Origin: Candidatus Mcinerneyibacteriota bacterium
GTDB taxonomy: Bacteria > Macinerneyibacteriota > Macinerneyibacteria > Macinerneyibacteriales > DSCS01
Assembly: GCA_016937175.1 (NCBI GenBank)
Contig: JAFGWL010000046.1
Coordinates: 1 to 9,509 of the forward strand
Length of the DNA stretch: 9,509 bases
Direction of reading: 5' to 3'
Position numbers and translations under genes: made by a program. The notes under the pieces were generated by a model, which was not told the origin of the DNA, searched no databases, and saw only the letters and a list, made by a program, of their open reading frames with translations. Shown here piece by piece: positions 7,041-9,509 of the stretch (its first letter is position 1; each line of letters begins with the position of its first letter).

Positions 7041-8051
7041 CTACATGGTGGTCAGCATACGCAGGTCATTTTCATAAAAGTAGCGGATATCCGGGACTCC
7101 GTACATGAGCATGGCCATCCGCTCCAGCCCGAATCCGAAAGCGAATCCGGTATACTTCTCAGGGTCGATTCCCACGGCCCGAAAGACTTCAGGGTCCACC
7201 ATCCCGGCCCCTCCTATCTCCAACCACCCGCTACCCTTGCAGACAGAACAGCCCTTGCCTCCGCAAAAACAACTCATATAGACTTCAGCTGAAGGTTCTG
7301 TAAAGGGAAAGAATGAATTGTCAAACCTGGTCTTGACACCGGAGCCGAAAAGTTCGCTTAAAAAGGCATAGATGACCCCTTTAAGATCTCCGAAGGTGAT
7401 GTTTTCATCCACAGCCAGGGCTTCTACCTGATGAAAGACCGGGGAATGGCTGGCATCGGGGACATCGTTACGATAGACACGCCCCGGAGCGATCATATAG
7501 ATGGGGGGTTTCTCTTCCAGCATAGTCCGGATCTGGACAGGCGATGTATGGGTCCTGAGAACCATCTTCTCCCTGTTCAAATAGAATGTATCCTGCTCGT
7601 CCCGGGCTGGGTGGGTCTCAGGAATATTCAGGGCATCAAAACAGTGCCACTCGGTCTCCATGTCGGGACCCTGCCTGATATCAAACCCCATGCGGATGAA
7701 AATATCTTCCATCTGCCTGCGGACCGTAGTCAGGGGATGGACTTTAGCAGGAAGGACCCCGCGCGCCGGAAGGGTCCAATCCACCGCTATCTGTCCTTTA
7801 CAACTTTCCACAGCCCTTTTCTTTTCTTCCAGGGCTCTCTCCATCTCTGCTTTGGCTTTATTGACTTCTTTTCCCAGGGTCTTCTTATCTTCAGGAGAAA
7901 GTGTCTTGAGAAGCTTCATCATCTCCATGATAACGCTCTTTCGCCCCAGGTATTTCACCCGTACATCATTCCACTCCCCGGGGGATGCCGCAGCATCACA
8001 CTCTTTATGAAACGCCTGGAGCAGAGGCCCGATTTTTTCTGTTTCTTTCAT
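7041..8051 (-). CDS. pheS: Phenylalanine-tRNA ligase alpha subunit
   Basis: Catalytic subunit of phenylalanyl-tRNA synthetase (class II), making Phe-AMP and Phe-tRNA. The 336 residues match the short bacterial form. An N-terminal coiled coil (about 1-85) that grips tRNA is followed by the catalytic domain: HPLTTVRRQMEDIF (105-118, motif 1 region), RTHTSPVQIR (166-175), GRVYRNDVPDASHSPVFHQVE (motif 2, within 190-210) and GFAFGFGLERMAMLMYGV (motif 3, 302-319). Cys261, Cys263, Cys268 and Cys271 form a C-x-C-x4-C-x2-C knuckle also seen in part of the family and possibly zinc-binding. The ATG shares its A with the stop of the upstream ribbon-helix-helix gene (TAATG), with GAGGG just ahead, so translation is probably coupled to that gene. 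pheT follows directly. Confidence 0.97.
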   Translation of the reverse strand: MKETEKIGPLLQAFHKECDAAASPGEWNDVRVKYLGRKSVIMEMMKLLKTLSPEDKKTLGKEVNKAKAEMERALEEKKRAVESCKGQIAVDWTLPARGVLPAKVHPLTTVRRQMEDIFIRMGFDIRQGPDMETEWHCFDALNIPETHPARDEQDTFYLNREKMVLRTHTSPVQIRTMLEEKPPIYMIAPGRVYRNDVPDASHSPVFHQVEALAVDENITFGDLKGVIYAFLSELFGSGVKTRFDNSFFPFTEPSAEVYMSCFCGGKGCSVCKGSGWLEIGGAGMVDPEVFRAVGIDPEKYTGFAFGFGLERMAMLMYGVPDIRYFYENDLRMLTTM

Positions 8052-8245
8052 TATCCCTCACTGACTTTCTGTGTCCTCTCCCATGTCTCTTCGGCTACTT
8101 TTGCCATTTTATATCTTTTAAGATACTCATCCAGTATCACATTTAACGCTTTAGTCCGGTTTTCAAAAAAATGGTCCTCTTTAATGATCCTGTCCAATTC
8201 CTCGATCAGATAGGTCGATACAGCAACTGTGGTAAGTCTGTGCAT
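8051..8245 (-). CDS. Small ribbon-helix-helix (CopG/NikR-fold-like) protein heading the pheST operon
   Basis: A 64-residue protein whose pattern fits the ribbon-helix-helix DNA-binding fold: a short polar/hydrophobic alternating strand (LTTVAVS, 4-10), helix A (TYLIEELDRIIKE, 11-23), a turn, then helix B starting at NRTKALNVILDEYLKRYK (29-46), and a charged tail. Such proteins dimerise and insert the paired strand into the DNA major groove. I chose the ATG at 8245 because GGAGG (8254-8258) lies eight bases upstream; the open frame extends to a GTG at 8275 but those residues would overlap the ribosome binding site. No toxin gene is adjacent, so a toxin-antitoxin role is not supported. Position directly behind a promoter and palindrome, and stop-start overlap with pheS, suggest an autoregulator of the PheRS operon; this is inference. 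Confidence 0.8.
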   Translation of the reverse strand: MHRLTTVAVSTYLIEELDRIIKEDHFFENRTKALNVILDEYLKRYKMAKVAEETWERTQKVSEG

Positions 8246-8253
8246 GGCAACCA

Positions 8254-8258
8254 CCTCC
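8254..8258 (-). promoter_or_regulatory. Shine-Dalgarno that sets the ribbon-helix-helix start
   Basis: GGAGG eight bases before the ATG at 8245. It lies downstream of the alternative GTG (8275) and partly within an ATG at 8260, so the 64-residue product is the most probable. Confidence 0.75.
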
Positions 8259-8268
8259 ATTAATTTAT

Positions 8269-8289
8269 GACACACCTGCCCAGTGTGTC
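8269..8289. promoter_or_regulatory. Perfect inverted repeat at the transcription start, candidate operator
   Basis: GACACAC and GTGTGTC form perfect 7-base arms around a 7-base centre. The repeat begins about six bases beyond the -10 element, so it covers the predicted transcription start and first 20 transcribed bases. As DNA it suits a symmetric repressor dimer pair such as the ribbon-helix-helix protein encoded 24 bases downstream; as RNA it would form a hairpin at the very 5' end of the transcript, which could protect the mRNA. The sequence alone cannot decide between these. Confidence 0.55.
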
Positions 8290-8295
8290 TCCTCC

Positions 8296-8323
8296 ATTAT
8301 ACAGGGGGGGTCAAGAGTTTCAA
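8296..8323 (-). promoter_or_regulatory. Sigma70-type promoter of the ribbon-helix-helix / pheST / zapA operon
   Basis: TTGAAA (8318-8323) and a perfect TATAAT (8296-8301) are spaced by 16 bases on the minus strand; the predicted start is near 8289. The -35 begins 17 bases after the stop of the HD-Nudix gene, and no hairpin terminator lies between, so read-through from that gene is also possible. A run of seven C (8304-8310 on this strand) lies in the spacer. A second TTGACC nearer the -10 is too close (7 bases) to serve. Confidence 0.8.
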
Positions 8324-8339
8324 GAGCAAATCTCCGGGG

Positions 8340-9335
8340 TCACAGGCGGACTCTCTCCATAAAAAGGGAAAGGATCTTTCCATGGTCGAAAGCCAGGGAA
8401 GGAAGAGCGGAAAAAGAGAACCAACGGCTGTCACAGGCATCATCTCCCGGCCTGAGATCACCCTCGTCTGCGGCTGTCCCGTAATAAGCCAGCGAAACGG
8501 TCCCCCGTTCAAGGTCGCGTCCCGGAGAATCGAAGACAGCAAGAAAACGGGGGTCTTTCAGCTCAAGACCGGTCTCTTCGCGGACCTCCCGGACTACCGC
8601 CTCCCCAGCCGTCTCCCCCCAGTCCATAAATCCTCCGGGGAGAGCCCAGCTTCCCCGGAAGGGGTCCCTTCCCCGCCGGATGAGAAGAATCTTCCCCTGG
8701 CTGTTCAGCACGATACCGTCCACCACGGCAGGCCGGTTTTTCCAGCGGCCGCAATAGGGACAATCCTGCCGGATCTCTTCTGATAGAGGGTCCAGTGCCC
8801 GGTTATAGGCTGAAAGAGTCGCGGGGTGGATGAAAAGCCCTTCCTTCCCCAGAAAAGCAATGACCAGAGAAAGGGCTTTAAAGTAGGCCTCCCGGGGAGC
8901 TTTCCGGGCCAGCTTGCGCAGGAGGCGTCCTTCTTCCCACTTTCTTCCCGGTTCTCCCTTATCGGCCACATAGAGAAGGCGGGCCAAAGGTGTCATCGGA
9001 GGCCGGGCTGTCACATGGGAAGAGATAGCTGTCAGCACCTCTTCGTCCGTGACAATCCCTTCTCTTTTCAGAAGACAGGCTCCGGCCTCACCATGGAGAA
9101 GAAGAGGCCTCTCTTCTTCCCAGGGTTCGGGATGAGTCCCTCCTTCTCTGCACAGGCGGAGTATCTCCTCCGGGGGGAGGCCCCGGGCAATATCATGGTA
9201 AAGCCCTGCCTGGTAAGCCCTGGCAGGGGAAATATTCCAAAGAGGGGCCACTTCCGCCATAAAGGCCGCGGTCCGCTCCATGTGACGGACACGCCCCGGC
9301 TCCACACCCGCTATTTCAAAGATCTTCTTTTCCAT
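8340..9335 (-). CDS. Fusion of YqeK-type HD hydrolase and Nudix hydrolase
   Basis: A 331-residue two-domain protein. Residues 1-185 match YqeK-like HD proteins, some of which cut Ap4A symmetrically to two ADP: His18, His47-Asp48 (GLYHDIAR), His81 (HGEAGA), His107 (SSHVTA) and Asp125 followed by EPGR (128-131). The usual HTTG motif reads HVTA. Residues 190-331 are a Nudix hydrolase: a short CPYCG (192-196) precedes the domain, and the Nudix box is complete (Gly235, Glu241, Arg249-Glu250, Glu253-Glu254, Gly256). Nudix enzymes cleave nucleoside diphosphates linked to another group; the substrate here cannot be told, though ADP-ribose or Ap4A-type compounds are plausible. YqeK normally sits beside nadD and is a stand-alone protein, so both the fusion and this location are unusual. 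GAGGG abuts the ATG. It lies upstream of the pheST operon on the same strand. Confidence 0.88.
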   Translation of the reverse strand: MEKKIFEIAGVEPGRVRHMERTAAFMAEVAPLWNISPARAYQAGLYHDIARGLPPEEILRLCREGGTHPEPWEEERPLLLHGEAGACLLKREGIVTDEEVLTAISSHVTARPPMTPLARLLYVADKGEPGRKWEEGRLLRKLARKAPREAYFKALSLVIAFLGKEGLFIHPATLSAYNRALDPLSEEIRQDCPYCGRWKNRPAVVDGIVLNSQGKILLIRRGRDPFRGSWALPGGFMDWGETAGEAVVREVREETGLELKDPRFLAVFDSPGRDLERGTVSLAYYGTAADEGDLRPGDDACDSRWFSFSALPSLAFDHGKILSLFMERVRL

Positions 9336-9343
9336 CCCTCAAC

Positions 9344-9369
9344 TCTATAGGGCCTGTGAAAAAAGTCAA
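9344..9369 (-). promoter_or_regulatory. Weak candidate promoter for the HD-Nudix gene
   Basis: TTGACT (9364-9369) and TATAGA (9344-9349) on the minus strand, with a 14-base spacer that is shorter than normal. A start from it would give an almost leaderless mRNA. Reported because nothing better lies in the gap; treat as tentative. Confidence 0.25.
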
Positions 9370-9386
9370 GAAGAGCACCCTCTCTC

Positions 9387-9414
9387 TTTACAAATCTTTC
9401 GGAAGGCGTAGAAT
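9387..9414 (+). promoter_or_regulatory. Candidate sigma70-type promoter of the rightmost gene
   Basis: TTTACA (9387-9392) and TAGAAT (9409-9414) spaced by 16 bases on the plus strand, giving a start near 9421. AAGGAGG (9424-9430) then lies seven T residues ahead of the ATG at 9438, so promoter, ribosome binding site and gene form a consistent unit. Confidence 0.55.
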
Positions 9415-9437
9415 GTGAGAAATAAGGAGGTTTTTTT

Positions 9438-9509
9438 ATGGCTGATAAAAAAAATCTTTCTCCCGGAGACCTCTATCGGCTTGAAGTCCTGACAGGGCTC
9501 TCCCTTTCC
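9438..9509 (+). CDS. N-terminal fragment, possibly an S9-family (prolyl oligopeptidase-like) peptidase
   Basis: Only 24 codons are visible before the window ends. The start is well supported: AAGGAGG seven bases before the ATG and a plausible promoter upstream. The protein begins with a lysine-rich stretch followed by LSPGDLYRLEVLTGLSLS. This resembles the opening of S9-family peptidases (dipeptidyl aminopeptidase or acylaminoacyl peptidase type), where an L-[ST]-P-x-D-L-Y-x-[LIF] segment leads into S-P-D-G of the first beta-propeller blade. No signal peptide is seen, so the product would be cytoplasmic if the call is right. The fragment is too short to be sure and lacks any catalytic residue. 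It is transcribed away from the rest of the window and is probably a separate unit. Confidence 0.6.
   Translation, partial: MADKKNLSPGDLYRLEVLTGLSLS

Noticed and set aside
7431-8213. Plus-strand open frame (260 codons) opposite pheS and the small regulator
   Set aside because: Antisense to pheS, crosses two real genes, no domain recognised.
8051-8245. Antitoxin of a toxin-antitoxin pair
   Set aside because: Ribbon-helix-helix antitoxins are usually followed by a small toxin gene; here pheS follows and no toxin-like frame is nearby.
8246-8275. GTG start at 8275 for the ribbon-helix-helix gene
   Set aside because: It would make the palindrome arm and the ribosome binding site coding; the ATG at 8245 has GGAGG at proper spacing and begins right before the predicted DNA-contacting strand.
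8246-8290. T-box or Phe-rich leader peptide ahead of pheS
   Set aside because: The predicted leader is about 45 bases, with no T-box sequence, no terminator-antiterminator pair and no short Phe-rich frame.
1-9509. Mobile elements, CRISPR arrays, tRNA or rRNA genes, tandem repeats
   Set aside because: Read through on both strands; no transposase, regularly spaced repeats, cloverleaf or long direct repeat was recognised.

Overview
The window is a compact bacterial chromosome segment made almost entirely of housekeeping genes, nearly all read from the minus strand (right to left). I see no mobile element, CRISPR array, tRNA or rRNA. The gene set (RNase Y, YmdB-type phosphoesterase, ZapA, 6S RNA, short PheS plus long PheT) suggests a free-living bacterium. 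Having zapA, 6S RNA and RNase Y side by side is an arrangement I associate with Deltaproteobacteria, Acidobacteriota and similar lineages rather than Enterobacteria or Bacilli. This placement is inference from gene order only; the sequence has no decisive taxonomic marker.

Layout from right to left. At the far right, a plus-strand gene starts at 9438 behind its own promoter and runs out of the window; its first residues resemble an S9 (prolyl oligopeptidase-like) peptidase. Divergent from it, 8340-9335 encodes a fusion of a YqeK-type HD hydrolase and a Nudix hydrolase. A strong sigma70-type promoter (8296-8323) follows, then a perfect inverted repeat (8269-8289) near the predicted transcription start, then a 64-residue ribbon-helix-helix protein whose stop codon overlaps the pheS start (TAATG). 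pheS, pheT, a small coiled-coil ORF and zapA follow with gaps of 2-18 bases. The 6S RNA (3962-4120) sits directly behind zapA with its own promoter. Next come rny, ymdB, folD and xseA, each overlapping the next; xseA is cut by the left edge.

As a unit, the segment links translation (PheRS), division-ring assembly (ZapA and a possible ZapB-like partner), global transcription control (6S RNA), mRNA turnover (RNase Y), one-carbon metabolism (FolD) and DNA repair (ExoVII). The least ordinary parts are: the small DNA-binding protein with a palindrome at the head of the PheRS operon, where a T-box or attenuator would be more usual; the HD-Nudix fusion, two domain types both linked to dinucleoside polyphosphate hydrolysis, beside a synthetase operon; a FolD whose active-site motifs deviate from the usual; and a 50-base dual-frame overlap between ymdB and folD.

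The only non-coding stretches are 3910-4161 (6S RNA, its promoter and the rny leader), 8246-8339 (promoter and palindrome) and 9336-9437 (divergent promoter region). Every other gap is under 20 bases.
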